From Pleomorphomonas sp. JP5 (lineage in GTDB: Bacteria; Pseudomonadota; Alphaproteobacteria; Rhizobiales; Pleomorphomonadaceae), in NCBI RefSeq assembly GCF_023721815.1, contig NZ_JAMDLI010000007.1, forward strand, positions 124,001 through 188,000: a stretch of 64,000 nt of DNA. The letters run 5' to 3'. Position 1 is the stretch's first letter, and the number at the start of each line of letters is the position of its first letter. Shown one piece after another: positions 34,592 to 44,627 of this stretch. The translations under genes were made by a program, and so were the position numbers. The notes below the pieces were generated by a model that was given only the letters and a program-made list of their open reading frames with translations, was not told the DNA's origin and did not search any database.

Positions 34592-34838
34592 CGCCCCAAC
34601 GTTTAACCTGACGCGAAGCGCAGAATATACTCATCGAACACAACACGATTCCAAGTTTAACATAGAATTCAGGTTTATAACTCGCGCCCAATACGGCGCG
34701 ACACCCCATTACAGCTTTGTACACTTCGATACAGACGACACGGGAGATTGACACTACATCTTGTCCTGTCGCGACAACTGGCGTGTCGGCCTTGGGCTGG
34801 ACGATCCGGTCGGCGGCCGTTCGTCTTCGGAGGCAGCG

Positions 34839-36125
34839 ATGAGCAAGATTTCCGCCACCGTGGGGCTGTTCAACCTCGCGCTTCTCGGGCTGTTCGTCGT
34901 CAGCGTCGCCGGCGTGGCGAACGGGGTCGGCTCCGGCGGCGGCTTCACCCAGCTCACCGGTCTGCTGTCTCTCGGCATGATGGCCTTCGCCCTGATCCTG
35001 GCCACCCGCCCCCGCTGGATGGAGCCGAGCATGGGCGGGCTCGACAAGATGTACCGGCTGCACAAGTGGCTGGGCATCGGCGCGCTCTTCGCCGCCCTCG
35101 TCCACTGGCTGATCCGGGGCGGCCACCACCGCTATGGCGCGCTCGGCTGGACCGGCGGCGCCGACACGCTGTTCCCCGCCCTGGCCGGCCCGGCGCGCGG
35201 CCTCGCCGAACCGCTGCTGGTGGTGATGATCGTGATGGTCGCCGTGGCGCTCGCCCGGCTCGTTCCCTATTGCTTCTTCCGCCGCTGCCACCTGGCGATG
35301 GCCGGCCTGTTCGTCTTCTTCGCCTTTCACTCGCTGGTGCTGATGCGGCCGGAACTGTGGCCGACGCCCTTCGGCTGGGCCACCCTGGCGCTGTCGGCCG
35401 CCGGCACCGCCGCCGCCCTCGACCTGATCGTCCGCCATTTTCGTGGCGCCCCCGGCACCGAGGCGCGCGTCGTCGGCACGCGCTATTTCCCGGAGGTGAA
35501 GGCGCTGGAGGTCGAGCTTGAGGTCGGCGACGACTGGAAAGGCCACCGCGCCGGCCAGTTCGCCTTCGTCACCACCGACGCCAAGGAAGGCGCCCACCCC
35601 TTCACGCTGGCCACCGTCTGGAACCCGGCCACCCGCCGCATCGGCTTCATCGTCAAGGAGCTGGGCGACTTCACCGCCGACCTCCGCCGCACCTTCCGCG
35701 ACGGCGCCTGCGCCCGCATCGAGGGCCCCTACGGCCGCTTCACCTTCGACGACGGCAAGCCGCGCCAGATCTGGGTCGGCGCCGGCATCGGCATCACGCC
35801 CTTCGTCGCCAAGCTGCGCGAACGCGCCGGCAATCCCTCAGGCCCCGCCGTCGACCTGTTCCACGCCACGCGCGACGTGTCCGACGACGCCCTCGCCCAC
35901 CTCCGCGCCGACGCCGCGAACGCCGGCGTCCGGCTCCACGTCTGGATCAGCGCCCGCGACGGTCGCCTCGACGCCCGCAAGATCATGGATGCCGTGCCCG
36001 ACTGGAACGCGGCCAGCGTCTGGTTCTGCGGCCCGGCCGATTTCGGCGACAGCCTGCGCAAGGACCTGGTGGCGACCGGCCTGTCGCCAAGCGACTTCCA
36101 CCAGGAACTGTTCGAAATGCGCTGA
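34839..36125 (+). CDS. Ferric reductase-like transmembrane flavoprotein
   Basis: This is a 428-residue membrane oxidoreductase. Six N-terminal helices form a heme-binding ferric-reductase-like domain, with histidines in MYRLHKWLGIGALFAALVHWLI and RRCHLAMAGLFVFFAFHSLV. An FAD-binding domain (HPFTLATVW, the R-x-Y-S/T position reads HPFTLA) and an NAD(P)H domain (IWVGAGIGITPFVAKL, then VWFCGPADFGDSLRKDL) follow. It would pass electrons from NAD(P)H through FAD and heme across the inner membrane. ATG 34839 has GGAGGCAGCG upstream. The 247-bp upstream gap is AT-richer; no Fur or Irr box was recognised. Confidence 0.87.
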   Translation: MSKISATVGLFNLALLGLFVVSVAGVANGVGSGGGFTQLTGLLSLGMMAFALILATRPRWMEPSMGGLDKMYRLHKWLGIGALFAALVHWLIRGGHHRYGALGWTGGADTLFPALAGPARGLAEPLLVVMIVMVAVALARLVPYCFFRRCHLAMAGLFVFFAFHSLVLMRPELWPTPFGWATLALSAAGTAAALDLIVRHFRGAPGTEARVVGTRYFPEVKALEVELEVGDDWKGHRAGQFAFVTTDAKEGAHPFTLATVWNPATRRIGFIVKELGDFTADLRRTFRDGACARIEGPYGRFTFDDGKPRQIWVGAGIGITPFVAKLRERAGNPSGPAVDLFHATRDVSDDALAHLRADAANAGVRLHVWISARDGRLDARKIMDAVPDWNAASVWFCGPADFGDSLRKDLVATGLSPSDFHQELFEMR

Positions 36126-36136
36126 CGCGCCCCCGA

Positions 36137-38230
36137 TCAGGCGGCGCGCACCGTGCCGAGGAACTTGTCGACCTCCAGCTGCAGCGTTTCCGCCTGCCGG
36201 CTGAGCTCGGAGGCTGCCGAGAGCACCTGCACCGAAGCGGTGCTGGACTCGCCGGCCGCCACCGTGACGCTGGTGATGCTTTCGGAAACGCTGGTGGTGC
36301 CGATCGACGCCTGCTGCACGTTGCGGGCGATTTCCGTCGTCGCCGCGCCCTGCCCGTCGACGGCTTCGGCGATCGAGGCGGCGATGTCGCTCATGGTTTC
36401 GATGGTGCCGCCGATCCCCTGGATGGCGGTGGCGGCTTCCGTGGTGGCCGCCTGGATGGCGGCGACCTGGGCGCCGATCTCGGCCGTCGCCTTGGCGGTC
36501 TGGTCGGCGAGCTGTTTCACCTCGGCCGCGACGACGGCAAAGCCCTTGCCGGCTTCGCCCGCCCGCGCCGCTTCGATGGTGGCATTCAGCGCCAGAAGAT
36601 TGGTCTGCCCGGCGATGGTGTTGATGAGGTCGACCACGTTGCCGATCTTCTCGGCCGCCGCCGCCAGCCCCTGCACCTGCTGATTGGTGTGCTCGGCCTC
36701 CGAGACGGCGCGCGTGGCGATCTCGGACGACTTGCCGACCTGACGGGAAATCTCCACCACCGACGACGACAGCTCCTCGGTCGCCGAGGCGACCGACGCC
36801 ACGTTGGCCGAGGCCTGTTCCGAGGCGGCGGCGACGGTGGCCGACTGGCCCTGCGTCGCCTCGGCCGACGCGGTCAGCGACCTTGCCGACGCCTGCAGCT
36901 CGGTGGCCGCCGAGGCGACCATCTCGACGATGCCGCCCACCGCGTGGTCGAACTGATCGGCCAGCGCGTGCATGTCGGCCCGCCGCTGTTCGGCCGCGAG
37001 ACGTTCCTGGTCGGCCCGCTCGGCGCGCAGCCGCTCGGTCTCCAGCATGTTGTCGCGGAACACGGCCATGGTCTTGCCGAGGGCGCCGATTTCATCGTGA
37101 CGATCGGTATAGGGCGCTTCGGTCTCGAAGCGGCCATTGGCGAGGGCCATCATCCGGTCACGGATCACCCCGAGCGGACGAACCACGCGGCCCTGCACGA
37201 GAGCGACGACGGCGGCGGCGAACAGCAACGCGCCTATGAGGAAGGCAACCTGCATCCAGAAGGTGGCGAAGGCCTGGATGCGTTCATCCGCGGCGTTGGC
37301 TTTCGCCGCTTCGATGGCCGCCGTGGCGATGCCGAGCAGCGCTTCGAGGCGCGGCTGGTTGCCCTTGCTCCAGTCGATCGGCTGCATCTCCACCTTGGCG
37401 CCGGCCATCACCTTGGCGAGAATGTCGGCCTGCTGTTCGATGACGCCGGACTTGAAATACTCGCTGTCGGCCTTGGCCAGCGCATCGGCGAGGCCGCGCG
37501 GCAGGTCCAGCCCGCCGACCTGGTCCCTGATGGTGGCCCAGGCCGCCCTGGCGGTGGCCATGTTGGAAAGATAGGCCTCGAACGCTTCCTGAGACGCCCC
37601 CTTCGGACCCAGCGCACCGCCGGTAATGACGGATGCATCGCCCGCCGCATCGCGCAGCGCCCAGGCCTGGCTCTTGACGTCAAGCAGCCGATCGGTCCAG
37701 CCGTTGAGGAAGCGCACGTCGTGGGAGATATCCGCCGACACTTCGCTCAGCCTGTCGATCATCGCCGAGGCGAGGTCGGAATAGGCGGCGCCGGCATCGG
37801 CCGGACGGCTGTCCTTCGGCAGACGGAAGGCTTCGGACGTCTTGGCCTGCGCCGCCTTCAGCGCGGCGGTCTCTGCCTCCAGCTTGTCGGCCAGCTTGTC
37901 GGCATCGGTGATCTTGGAGCCCCTCAGAAGCCCGATGGCCTCCTCGATGGCCGCCATCTCCAGCTTGCGCGCGTTTTCCGTACGCTCGATGTAGGCCGCC
38001 GCCTCGTCTCCGGACGCCGACAGGGCGCGCATGGTATTGCTGCGGTCGACCCGAAGGTTCGGCAAGGCATCGAACATGGCGGCGGTGGCCCGCGCCACCG
38101 ACTCGATGCGCTCGCTATTGGTCACATGCTTCCAGGACTGCCACGCCCCCAAGGAAAACTGAACCAGAATGACCCCGAGCAGAAGCCCGACAACTGCCTT
38201 CAGAATGAGATTGACCGACAGTCGGCTCAT
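36137..38230 (-). CDS. Methyl-accepting chemotaxis protein, membrane-bound
   Basis: This is a 697-residue chemoreceptor. It has a first membrane helix ([20 protein letters not shown]), a helical periplasmic sensor of about 290 residues, a second helix ([21 protein letters not shown]), HAMP, and a signalling domain with the highly conserved tip [42 protein letters not shown] 38230 has GGGGG upstream; an ATG at 38254 is possible. It is divergent from a second, soluble chemoreceptor. No CheA/CheW/CheY genes are in the window. Confidence 0.92.
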   Translation of the reverse strand: MSRLSVNLILKAVVGLLLGVILVQFSLGAWQSWKHVTNSERIESVARATAAMFDALPNLRVDRSNTMRALSASGDEAAAYIERTENARKLEMAAIEEAIGLLRGSKITDADKLADKLEAETAALKAAQAKTSEAFRLPKDSRPADAGAAYSDLASAMIDRLSEVSADISHDVRFLNGWTDRLLDVKSQAWALRDAAGDASVITGGALGPKGASQEAFEAYLSNMATARAAWATIRDQVGGLDLPRGLADALAKADSEYFKSGVIEQQADILAKVMAGAKVEMQPIDWSKGNQPRLEALLGIATAAIEAAKANAADERIQAFATFWMQVAFLIGALLFAAAVVALVQGRVVRPLGVIRDRMMALANGRFETEAPYTDRHDEIGALGKTMAVFRDNMLETERLRAERADQERLAAEQRRADMHALADQFDHAVGGIVEMVASAATELQASARSLTASAEATQGQSATVAAASEQASANVASVASATEELSSSVVEISRQVGKSSEIATRAVSEAEHTNQQVQGLAAAAEKIGNVVDLINTIAGQTNLLALNATIEAARAGEAGKGFAVVAAEVKQLADQTAKATAEIGAQVAAIQAATTEAATAIQGIGGTIETMSDIAASIAEAVDGQGAATTEIARNVQQASIGTTSVSESITSVTVAAGESSTASVQVLSAASELSRQAETLQLEVDKFLGTVRAA

Positions 38231-38651
38231 GGATGCCCCCAAATTTCTTTGCATGAAGCACCATCGCGCGCGATTCCCTAATTCTCCGTGAAGACGAACT
38301 ACACATAACTGTCACACGCCAAGACAAACCAATGGGTTGCCTTTCCAACGGACAAGAGATCGCCCCCCGAAAAACTATGGGTAAACCAGTACAGACTTGG
38401 AATTACTACACAAGCAAAAATCTACCGTGGATTGAGGCGACGGAGGTCGTACAGCCCAAGCGATGCTGAACACACCACCCAGCCAGCAACCGCGGAGAGC
38501 ACCTTTCCCCAGCCATCAGGCGGGCCGTAAACTATACTTTCAAAGGTAACAAATGTTTTGCTTATGAAATTTGTTTACTCGGCTACGATCCCCTCCACGC
38601 TCCGTTAACCCTTTCGCCAGCAGAGTTTCCGGACCTATCTGGAGACTTTGC
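38231..38651. other. Intergenic region between two divergent chemoreceptor genes
   Basis: This 421-bp stretch has clearly lower GC than its flanks and should hold both promoters. No open frame, dyad or repeat that could be supported was seen; no flagellar promoter was assigned with confidence. Confidence 0.5.
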
Positions 38652-40220
38652 ATGGCGACCCCGTCCGCTTCGGCCACCATGGCCCCTTCCCCCGCGCTTT
38701 CGTCCCCTGCCGGGCGAGCGACCTCGTCCGCGTCAACCGATCTCGCCGCCGCCGTGGTCGGACTGTTCGAGGCCAAGGAGCCCGACGGCCGCATCGCCAG
38801 CCTGATCGCCGGGGGCGCCGACCCCGTCGCCCTCGCCGCCGCCGTGGAAGCGCATATGGCCGCCGCCCTGCCCGCGCTGATGCGCCGCTCCGCCCTGTCC
38901 TTCGGCCGGGCGAGCGCCGCCTCCGAGCTTTGCCTCGCCTACGCCCGCGTGACCAAGGCGCTGGAGCGCGCCGAGGCCGAGCGCGCCCGCCGCGTCGAGA
39001 CCGAGGCCCTGGAGGGTTGCTACACGCGCAACACCATCGGTCGCCTCGCCACCACCATTTCCGACGTCAACGCCATCGCCGTGGAGCTGTCGGGCCTTGC
39101 CTACAACATGGACGACCTGACCAAGTCCTCGCAGGCCATGGCCAGCTCCACCGCCGAGATGGTCGCCTCCATCGGCGAGATCTCCCGCGCCAGCCACGAG
39201 GCGCTGGGTGAATCGCGCAACGCCTCCGACGCCGCCGTCCAGTCCGCCAACGCGGTGGAGAAGCTGCGCGGCGCCATGGGCAACATCAGCGCCACCACGA
39301 TGGACACCCGGACCAAGGTCACCGAGCTGGAAGCGGCCTTCGACCAGATCGCCGAGACGCTGAGCGTCATCGACACCATCGCCAGCCAGACCAACCTCCT
39401 GGCGCTCAACGCCACCATCGAGGCGGCGCGCGCCGGCGAGGCCGGCAAGGGCTTCGCCGTCGTCGCCTCCGAGGTGAAGGTGCTGGCCAACCAGACCGCC
39501 AGCGCCACCGAGAACATCAACGCCCGCATCGAAAGCATGCGCCACGTCATCGAGGGCATGACGGCGGCCATGGGCCACACCAACACCGCCGTCAGCTCCG
39601 GCGAGACGGTGATCGACGAGGTGTCGGCCTCCATGGGCGTCATCGGCGACCGCGTCGGCGCGGTGCTGACGCGCATCGATTCCATCGCCGCCGTGCTGGA
39701 GGAACAGCAGGCCGCCAGCGCCGAGATCGCCACCGCCGTCGACGCCGCCGCCTTCCTCGCCAAGCACAACCAGGATCTCCTGAAGCAGATGGCCGACAAG
39801 ATCGAGGCCAGCAACAAGCGCAACACCGAGGAATCGACCCGCCTGTTCACCGACGCCACCAACTCGGCACTGCTCCTGGAAATCGCCAAGATCGACCACG
39901 TGCTGTTCAAGAAGAAGGTCATCGACACGCTCTTGGGCTACGACAGCCTGCAAAGCGCCAGGCTGCCCGACCACCATTGCTGCCGCCTCGGCCTCTGGTA
40001 CGACAAGGTGACCGACCCCAAGATCAAGGGCACGGCCGAGTTCCGCGCCATCGAAGCCCCGCACGCCCGCGTTCACCAGGAGGCGGCCGAGACCCTGAAG
40101 CTGTTCGAAGCCGGCCGCGCCAAGGACGCCATCGCCCACCTCGTGACGCTGAACGCTGCCGGCGACGAGGTGTTCAAGCGCCTGACCGACCTGGGACAGA
40201 CGGCCTTCGCCTGCGATTGA
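38652..40220 (+). CDS. Soluble chemoreceptor with C-terminal CZB zinc-binding domain
   Basis: This is a 522-residue cytoplasmic chemoreceptor without membrane helices. A poorly conserved N-terminal part (1-120) and a signalling domain (tip: [46 protein letters not shown]) are followed by a CZB domain of about 110 residues. The CZB ligands are visible as [11 protein letters not shown], the HCCRLGLWY block (H-x-C-x-x-G-x-W-Y) and PHARVHQEA, i.e. the 3His/1Cys zinc core. CZB receptors respond to hypochlorous acid or zinc in other bacteria. ATG 38652. Confidence 0.9.
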   Translation: MATPSASATMAPSPALSSPAGRATSSASTDLAAAVVGLFEAKEPDGRIASLIAGGADPVALAAAVEAHMAAALPALMRRSALSFGRASAASELCLAYARVTKALERAEAERARRVETEALEGCYTRNTIGRLATTISDVNAIAVELSGLAYNMDDLTKSSQAMASSTAEMVASIGEISRASHEALGESRNASDAAVQSANAVEKLRGAMGNISATTMDTRTKVTELEAAFDQIAETLSVIDTIASQTNLLALNATIEAARAGEAGKGFAVVASEVKVLANQTASATENINARIESMRHVIEGMTAAMGHTNTAVSSGETVIDEVSASMGVIGDRVGAVLTRIDSIAAVLEEQQAASAEIATAVDAAAFLAKHNQDLLKQMADKIEASNKRNTEESTRLFTDATNSALLLEIAKIDHVLFKKKVIDTLLGYDSLQSARLPDHHCCRLGLWYDKVTDPKIKGTAEFRAIEAPHARVHQEAAETLKLFEAGRAKDAIAHLVTLNAAGDEVFKRLTDLGQTAFACD

Positions 40221-40302
40221 GGCGCGGCTGTCCGCCTCTGCTGACACCAATTGGCAACCCCTGGGGTGATACGGAGCCCATCATCATCCCAGGGAGATTG
40301 CG

Positions 40303-40815
40303 TTGAAACTCTTCATGTTCCAGCTGGGCGGAAACTTCCGCAACTCGAACGTCGAGCTGCACGACATCCGCTTTTCGGTCGGCGACACGCCGGAGGATTG
40401 CTACGCCGACCTCCGGGCGCAGTGGTGGGGCGACCAGGCCAAGCTGCACGTCGACTGCTGGGGCGCCGTCGAACAGGCCGACGGCCATGACGTAACGCTC
40501 ACCACCGACGCGCCCGAGGCGACGACCGACCGCCTGTTCTTCGTCAACCTCGGCGGCTACGATCCGGCCGAGTTCACCGAACTGCACAAGAACGTGCTGA
40601 TCGTCGCCGAAGACGCCAACGCCGCCAAGGCCCGCGCGCTGGCGCTGGTGCAGGACTGGGCCCGCCCGCACAAGGACAACCTGTTCGAAGTCGACCAGAC
40701 CGTCGACCTCTCCAAAGTCCTCAGCCAATACGGCGTCCACATCCGCCTGACCAAGGCCAGCAAGGAAAAGCCGTTCCAGTTCGTGGCCGACTACATCCGC
40801 ATCGACGGGGCGTGA
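40303..40815 (+). CDS. DUF1543 domain protein
   Basis: This is a 170-residue protein of the DUF1543 family (MKLFMFQLGGNFRNSNVELHDIRFSVGDTPEDCYADLRAQWWG). It has two similar halves, the second beginning RLFFVNLGGYDPAEFTELHKNVLIVAEDANAAK. Function unknown; the name is from family only. The start codon is TTG at 40303, preceded by AGGGAG at 7 bases. Confidence 0.8.
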   Translation: MKLFMFQLGGNFRNSNVELHDIRFSVGDTPEDCYADLRAQWWGDQAKLHVDCWGAVEQADGHDVTLTTDAPEATTDRLFFVNLGGYDPAEFTELHKNVLIVAEDANAAKARALALVQDWARPHKDNLFEVDQTVDLSKVLSQYGVHIRLTKASKEKPFQFVADYIRIDGA

Positions 40816-40900
40816 GGGTGCTGGGCGGAGAGGCGGGCCGCATATCTTTCTCGGGCGACCAGTGATTGACGCCCGAGTTGACCAGCGGGATACTGCTGGC

Positions 40901-41098
40901 ATGTCAAAGACACCGGCCTCATTTCCCGTTGATCGTGCCAACGCGCCATTCCCGGCAGACGACGCTCCATATAGCGAGCGGGCGTATGCATTGGAGCCGT
41001 CGCACTATGACGCTTTCCTCGCCGCCCTCGACACTCCCCCCGCTCCCGGCCCAAAATTGATTGCCTTGTTACGGCGCGTGCCCGTTTGGCAAAAATAG
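40901..41098 (+). pseudogene. Remnant of a DUF1778 (TacA-like) antitoxin
   Basis: This 65-codon frame ends with RAYALEPSHYDAFLAALDTPPAPGPKLIALLRRVPVW, the pattern of the C-terminal toxin-neutralising tail of DUF1778 antitoxins. The ribbon-helix-helix DNA-binding part that should precede it is missing, and no GNAT toxin (TacT) follows. It lies in the 506-bp gap 40816-41321; the rest of the gap (41099-41300) shows a degenerate relative of the REP-like flank (CTGCCCGAGATCCTGCGCGAAGG near 41157) and no gene. Confidence 0.5.
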
Positions 41099-41308
41099 CG
41101 CGCCACGTCCCTCCGGAGTTGCGCCATGACTGGCCGATACAGGCGTCGTGCCCCTACCTGCCCGAGATCCTGCGCGAAGGCCGCTAGCATTCGTGTGCGA
41201 ATGCAAGGTGGACCTCGGGCCGAAAAGGGCGAGCCGCCGATATCACGCTGACGGCCCGCCACCTTCGACCGCACCCAGCCTCCCCCTCGACACGTCCCCG
41301 CCCCTCAA

Positions 41309-41318
41309 TTATCTATAA
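41309..41318. promoter_or_regulatory. BioR box in front of bioR
   Basis: TTATCTATAA, the exact BioR-recognition palindrome known from alphaproteobacteria, ends 3 bases before the bioR ATG. No ribosome site is visible, so the mRNA may be leaderless with the box overlapping the -10/start region. Autorepression is expected. Confidence 0.88.
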
Positions 41319-41321
41319 TTC

Positions 41322-41948
41322 ATGAGCACGGCGAAATCGGACACCATTTCCACGCGGATCAGCAAGACGCTGGCCGACCGGATCATTTCCGGGGCGATCG
41401 AGGCCGGGAGCCGCCTTCGACAGGACCATGTGGCCGAGGAGTTCGGGGCCAGCCACGTGCCGGTGCGCGAGGCGTTTCGCCTCTTGGAATCGCAGGGGCT
41501 GGTGGTGAGCGAGCCGCGCCGGGGCGTACGGGTGGCCGGCTTCACGCTGGAAGAGGTGCGCGAGGTGGCCGAAATCCGGGCGGCGCTGGAGGCGCTGGCG
41601 CTGCGCAAGGCCTTCCCGCATATGACGAAAGCCATTCTCGACAAGGCGGAAGAGGCCAACCGGGCCGGCGACCGGGCGCCCGACGTCTACGCCTGGGAAG
41701 AGGCCAACCGCACCTTTCACCGCATCATCCTGACGCCCTGCGGCATGCCGCGCCTTCTCAAGGCCATCGACGACCTGCAGGTCGCCAGCGCCCGCTTCCT
41801 GTTCTCCGGCTGGCGGGCCGAGTGGGAAGCCCCCACCGACCGCGACCACCGCGCCATTCTCGACGCCCTCAGGGCCGGACAGGCCGATCTGGCCGCCGCC
41901 GTGCTCACCCGGCACGTCCAGACGATCGGCCAGAAACGGCCGAAATAG
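41322..41948 (+). CDS. bioR: BioR-type GntR family repressor of biotin genes
   Basis: This is a 208-residue GntR regulator of the FCD subfamily. The helix-turn-helix is at about 12-72 (TLADRIISGAIEAGSRLRQDHVAEEFGASHVPVREAFRLLESQGLV). The C-terminal FCD domain is helical with metal-type ligands (FHRIIL and HRAILDAL, HVQTIG). Position next to bioY/bioB and the two TTATCTATAA boxes identify it as BioR, which represses biotin genes. It is 133 bp upstream of bioY. Confidence 0.9.
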   Translation: MSTAKSDTISTRISKTLADRIISGAIEAGSRLRQDHVAEEFGASHVPVREAFRLLESQGLVVSEPRRGVRVAGFTLEEVREVAEIRAALEALALRKAFPHMTKAILDKAEEANRAGDRAPDVYAWEEANRTFHRIILTPCGMPRLLKAIDDLQVASARFLFSGWRAEWEAPTDRDHRAILDALRAGQADLAAAVLTRHVQTIGQKRPK

Positions 41949-42050
41949 CCGGCTTTTCGGCCGCCCTCACCACCATTCCACCGACGCTTCACGCTTGGCC
42001 CTTGCCAAGATCGTATATCTGTGGACTCATTTAGCGATAGATTCTCTGAA

Positions 42051-42060
42051 TTATCTATAA
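42051..42060. promoter_or_regulatory. BioR box in front of bioYB
   Basis: The second exact TTATCTATAA, 21 bp upstream of the bioY GTG and before its ribosome site AAGGAG (42069-42074). BioR bound here would block transcription of bioYB. Confidence 0.9.
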
Positions 42061-42081
42061 TTTTGCTGAAGGAGAAACAGA

Positions 42082-42681
42082 GTGAGCGATGCCCCTGTGA
42101 GCCGGCCTGAAAGCAGCATCGAAAGCCACGCTGTAAGTCGCCGCGCGCAAGTCGCCCGCGCGGCACTGGCCATCGTTGCCGGCGCGGCGCTGATGACGCT
42201 GGCCGCCAAGGTTCAGATCCCCTTCTGGCCGGTGCCGATGACGCTGCACACCATGGCCGTCATGGCCTTCGCCGTCGCCTTCGGCCCGCGCCGCGCCATG
42301 GCGATCTTCCTCGCCTATCTCGCCGCCGGCGCCGCCGGTCTGCCGGTCTTCTCCGGCTCGCCCGAGCGCGGGCTGGGCCTTGCCTACATGGCCGGACCGA
42401 CCGGCGGTTATCTCCTCGGCTACCTCATCGCGTCCGGGCTGGTCGGCGCGCTGGCGGCCGGGCGCGGCCCGATGGGGCGGCTTTTCTCCATGCTGGCCGG
42501 ACTGGCGCCGATCTACGGCTTCGGCCTCGTCTGGCTTGCCGCCTACGTGCCGGCCGAGCGGCTGATCGCCCTTGGCCTTGCGCCCTTCCTGCCGGGCGAC
42601 CTGATCAAGATCGCCCTCGTCGCGACCGCCTCGGCGCTGGTGCCCGGCCTCATCGCCCGCTTCAGGGGGATCGGCCAGTGA
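42082..42681 (+). CDS. bioY: Biotin transporter substrate-binding protein BioY
   Basis: This is a 199-residue S-component with six membrane helices. The family signature is [22 protein letters not shown] followed by [14 protein letters not shown] and [14 protein letters not shown]. BioY binds biotin and either works alone or with an ECF energy module (BioMN); no bioM or bioN is present here. GTG 42082 with AAGGAG at 7 bases. Its stop overlaps the bioB start. Confidence 0.95.
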   Translation: MSDAPVSRPESSIESHAVSRRAQVARAALAIVAGAALMTLAAKVQIPFWPVPMTLHTMAVMAFAVAFGPRRAMAIFLAYLAAGAAGLPVFSGSPERGLGLAYMAGPTGGYLLGYLIASGLVGALAAGRGPMGRLFSMLAGLAPIYGFGLVWLAAYVPAERLIALGLAPFLPGDLIKIALVATASALVPGLIARFRGIGQ

Positions 42682-43694
42682 CCGCCGCCGACGGAACCCT
42701 CCGCCACGACTGGACGGTGGACGAAATCGCCGCCCTGCACGAGCTGCCGCTGTTGGAGCTGATCGGCCGGGCCAACGCCGTTCACCGGGCGCACCACGAC
42801 CCCAACCGGGTGCAGAAGGCCAGCCTCCTCTCCATCAAGACTGGCGGCTGCCCGGAAAACTGCGGCTATTGCCCGCAGTCGGCCCACCACCGCGAGGTGG
42901 CGCTCACCAAGGATCGGCTGATGGACCCGGCCAAGGTGATCGCCATGGCCGAGACGGCGCAGGCGGCTGGCGCCGAGCGCTTCTGCATGGGCGCCGCCTG
43001 GCGAGAGGTGCGCGACGGCGCCGAGTTCGACGCCGTCATCGACATGGTCAAGGGCGTCCGCGCCCTGGGCATGGAGGCCTGCGTCACCCTGGGAATGCTG
43101 AAACCGCATCAGGCCGAGCGCCTCGCGGCGGCCGGCCTCACCGCCTACAACCACAACCTCGACACCAGCCCGGAGTTCTACGGCGAGATCGTCACCACCC
43201 GCACCTACGAGGACCGGCTGGCGACGCTGGCCACCGTGCGCGCCTATGGCGTCGATCTCTGCTGCGGCGGCATCATCGGCATGGGCGAAACGGTGCGCGA
43301 CCGCGCCTCCATGCTGGCCGTGCTCTCGGCCATGGCCCCGCACCCCGAAAGCGTGCCGATCAACGCGCTGGTGCCGGTCAAGGGCACGCCACTCGCCGAC
43401 CGGCCGCCCATCGACCCGCTGGAGCTGGTGCGCATGGTGGCCACCACCCGCCTGGTGCTGCCCGCTTCCACCGTGCGGCTGTCGGCCGGCCGCTCGGCAT
43501 TGGGGCGCGAGGCGCAGATCCTTTGCCTGGTAGCCGGCGCCAACTCGCTGTTCTACGGCGACACGCTGCTGACCACGCCCAATGCCGACCTCGGCGAGGA
43601 CGCCGCCCTGTTCGCCGCCATCGGCGAACAACCGCACGCCTGCCCGCTGAAGGGCCGACACGAAACCCACGCCTGCCGCCGCGCCGTGGGTTAA
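42678..43694 (+). CDS. bioB: Biotin synthase
   Basis: This is a 338-residue radical-SAM enzyme that inserts sulfur into dethiobiotin. The [4Fe-4S] motif is C58-x3-C62-x2-C65 ([13 protein letters not shown]). Other conserved blocks are [12 protein letters not shown] and GIIGMGET, and the arginine and cysteines for the [2Fe-2S] cluster are in the region of EACVTLGML and [12 protein letters not shown] 42678 overlaps the bioY TGA (GTGA), so translation is coupled. bioF, bioA and bioD are not in the window. Confidence 0.96.
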   Translation: MTAADGTLRHDWTVDEIAALHELPLLELIGRANAVHRAHHDPNRVQKASLLSIKTGGCPENCGYCPQSAHHREVALTKDRLMDPAKVIAMAETAQAAGAERFCMGAAWREVRDGAEFDAVIDMVKGVRALGMEACVTLGMLKPHQAERLAAAGLTAYNHNLDTSPEFYGEIVTTRTYEDRLATLATVRAYGVDLCCGGIIGMGETVRDRASMLAVLSAMAPHPESVPINALVPVKGTPLADRPPIDPLELVRMVATTRLVLPASTVRLSAGRSALGREAQILCLVAGANSLFYGDTLLTTPNADLGEDAALFAAIGEQPHACPLKGRHETHACRRAVG

Positions 43695-43838
43695 GCACGC
43701 CGGGCGCGCCGGCCCGATCGAGCCGGGCGCCTCTCATCAAAAAAGCGGACTCCTTTCCGCAAATTATCAGAATCGGGTTGCCAGCCGGCGCGGCGATGAT
43801 AAACGGGAACTCCGGCTCCATTCCAAGAAGGAAGATCA

Positions 43839-44471
43839 ATGCCGGACCTCTCGACACTCACGCTCTTTGCCGCCGCCTCGCTGGTGCTGACCGCGACGCC
43901 CGGCCCCGACATGCTGCTGATCGCCTCGCGCAGCGTCAGCCAGGGGCGATCCGCCGGCTTTCTCACCTATGCGGGCATAGCCGTCGGCACCTATTGCCAT
44001 GCCATCGCGGCGGGGCTGGGGCTGTCGCAGCTGTTCGTCAACGTGCCCGCCGCCTACGAGGCGGTGCGCTGGGCCGGCTGCTGCTATCTGCTCTTCCTCG
44101 CCTACAAGACCCTCCGCTCGCAAGGCTCCGCCTTCTCCCCGTCGGCAGCGCTGAGGCGCCTCTCGAGCCGGCAGATCTTCGCCGAAGGGCTCGCCACCAA
44201 CCTCCTCAACCCGAAGATGGCGCTGTTCGTTCTGGCCCTCTTCCCGCAGTTCGTCGACCCGGCCAGCGGCGCCGTTCTCCTGCAAATGGTCCTGCTGGCG
44301 ACCGTGCTCAACGCCATCGGCTTCCTGGTGAACGGCACGGTCATCCTGCTCGGCGGCCACATCCGGGCGCGCCTGTCCGCCATGCGCCGCTTTCCGAGAT
44401 TGCCGCAGTATCTGCTGGCAACGGTGTTCACCGGGCTGGCCTGCCGGCTGGCGCTCGGCGCGCGGGATTGA
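43839..44471 (+). CDS. RhtB/LysE family amino-acid exporter
   Basis: This is a 210-residue protein with six membrane helices. The N-terminal signature LVLTATPGPDMLLIASRSVSQGRSAGFLTYAGIAVG and the block GLATNLLNPKMALFVLALFPQFV are those of the RhtB/LeuE homoserine/threonine/leucine exporter group. Substrate unknown. ATG 43839 has AAGGAAG upstream. It lies 144 bp after bioB and is probably not in that operon. Confidence 0.88.
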   Translation: MPDLSTLTLFAAASLVLTATPGPDMLLIASRSVSQGRSAGFLTYAGIAVGTYCHAIAAGLGLSQLFVNVPAAYEAVRWAGCCYLLFLAYKTLRSQGSAFSPSAALRRLSSRQIFAEGLATNLLNPKMALFVLALFPQFVDPASGAVLLQMVLLATVLNAIGFLVNGTVILLGGHIRARLSAMRRFPRLPQYLLATVFTGLACRLALGARD

Positions 44472-44503
44472 GCCGGGCGCCGGTCCGTGCTACCTATCCC
44501 CCC

Positions 44504-44554
44504 ATGGACAACCGCCGCGCCCCCGCCCTGTCGATTATTCGCACCATCGAGTAA
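44504..44554 (+). other. Possible 16-residue leader peptide before an intrinsic terminator
   Basis: ATG 44504 opens a 16-codon frame (MDNRRAPALSIIRTIE) that ends 31 bp before a strong intrinsic terminator (44586-44610). This is the layout of an attenuation leader or of a small RNA, but no run of one amino-acid codon and no alternative antiterminator was proven, and the next gene is separated by a palindromic element. Confidence 0.3.
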
Positions 44555-44585
44555 CGGTGGGCGTAGCGACTTGTCCTTTGCAAGC

Positions 44586-44610
44586 AACCCGCCCGCGAGG
44601 CGGGTTTTTT
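44586..44610 (+). terminator. Strong Rho-independent terminator
   Basis: AACCCGCC / GGCGGGTT (44586-44593, 44599-44606), loop CGCGA, followed by a run of T to 44610. It ends transcription from the exporter gene or from a small RNA in 44472-44585. Confidence 0.9.
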
Positions 44611-44627
44611 CATGCCGTCTCCGGGCC

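Noticed and set aside
36689-38281. 530-codon open frame opposite the membrane chemoreceptor
   Set aside because: Antisense to a clearly recognised gene; composition is that of a reverse-strand artefact.
38733-40250. 505-codon minus-strand frame opposite the CZB chemoreceptor
   Set aside because: Same reason; Gly/Val/Asp-rich antisense translation.
42869-44554. 561-codon plus-strand frame through bioB and the exporter
   Set aside because: It overlaps bioB and the RhtB-like gene in another frame and has only Arg/Pro/Gly-rich sequence.
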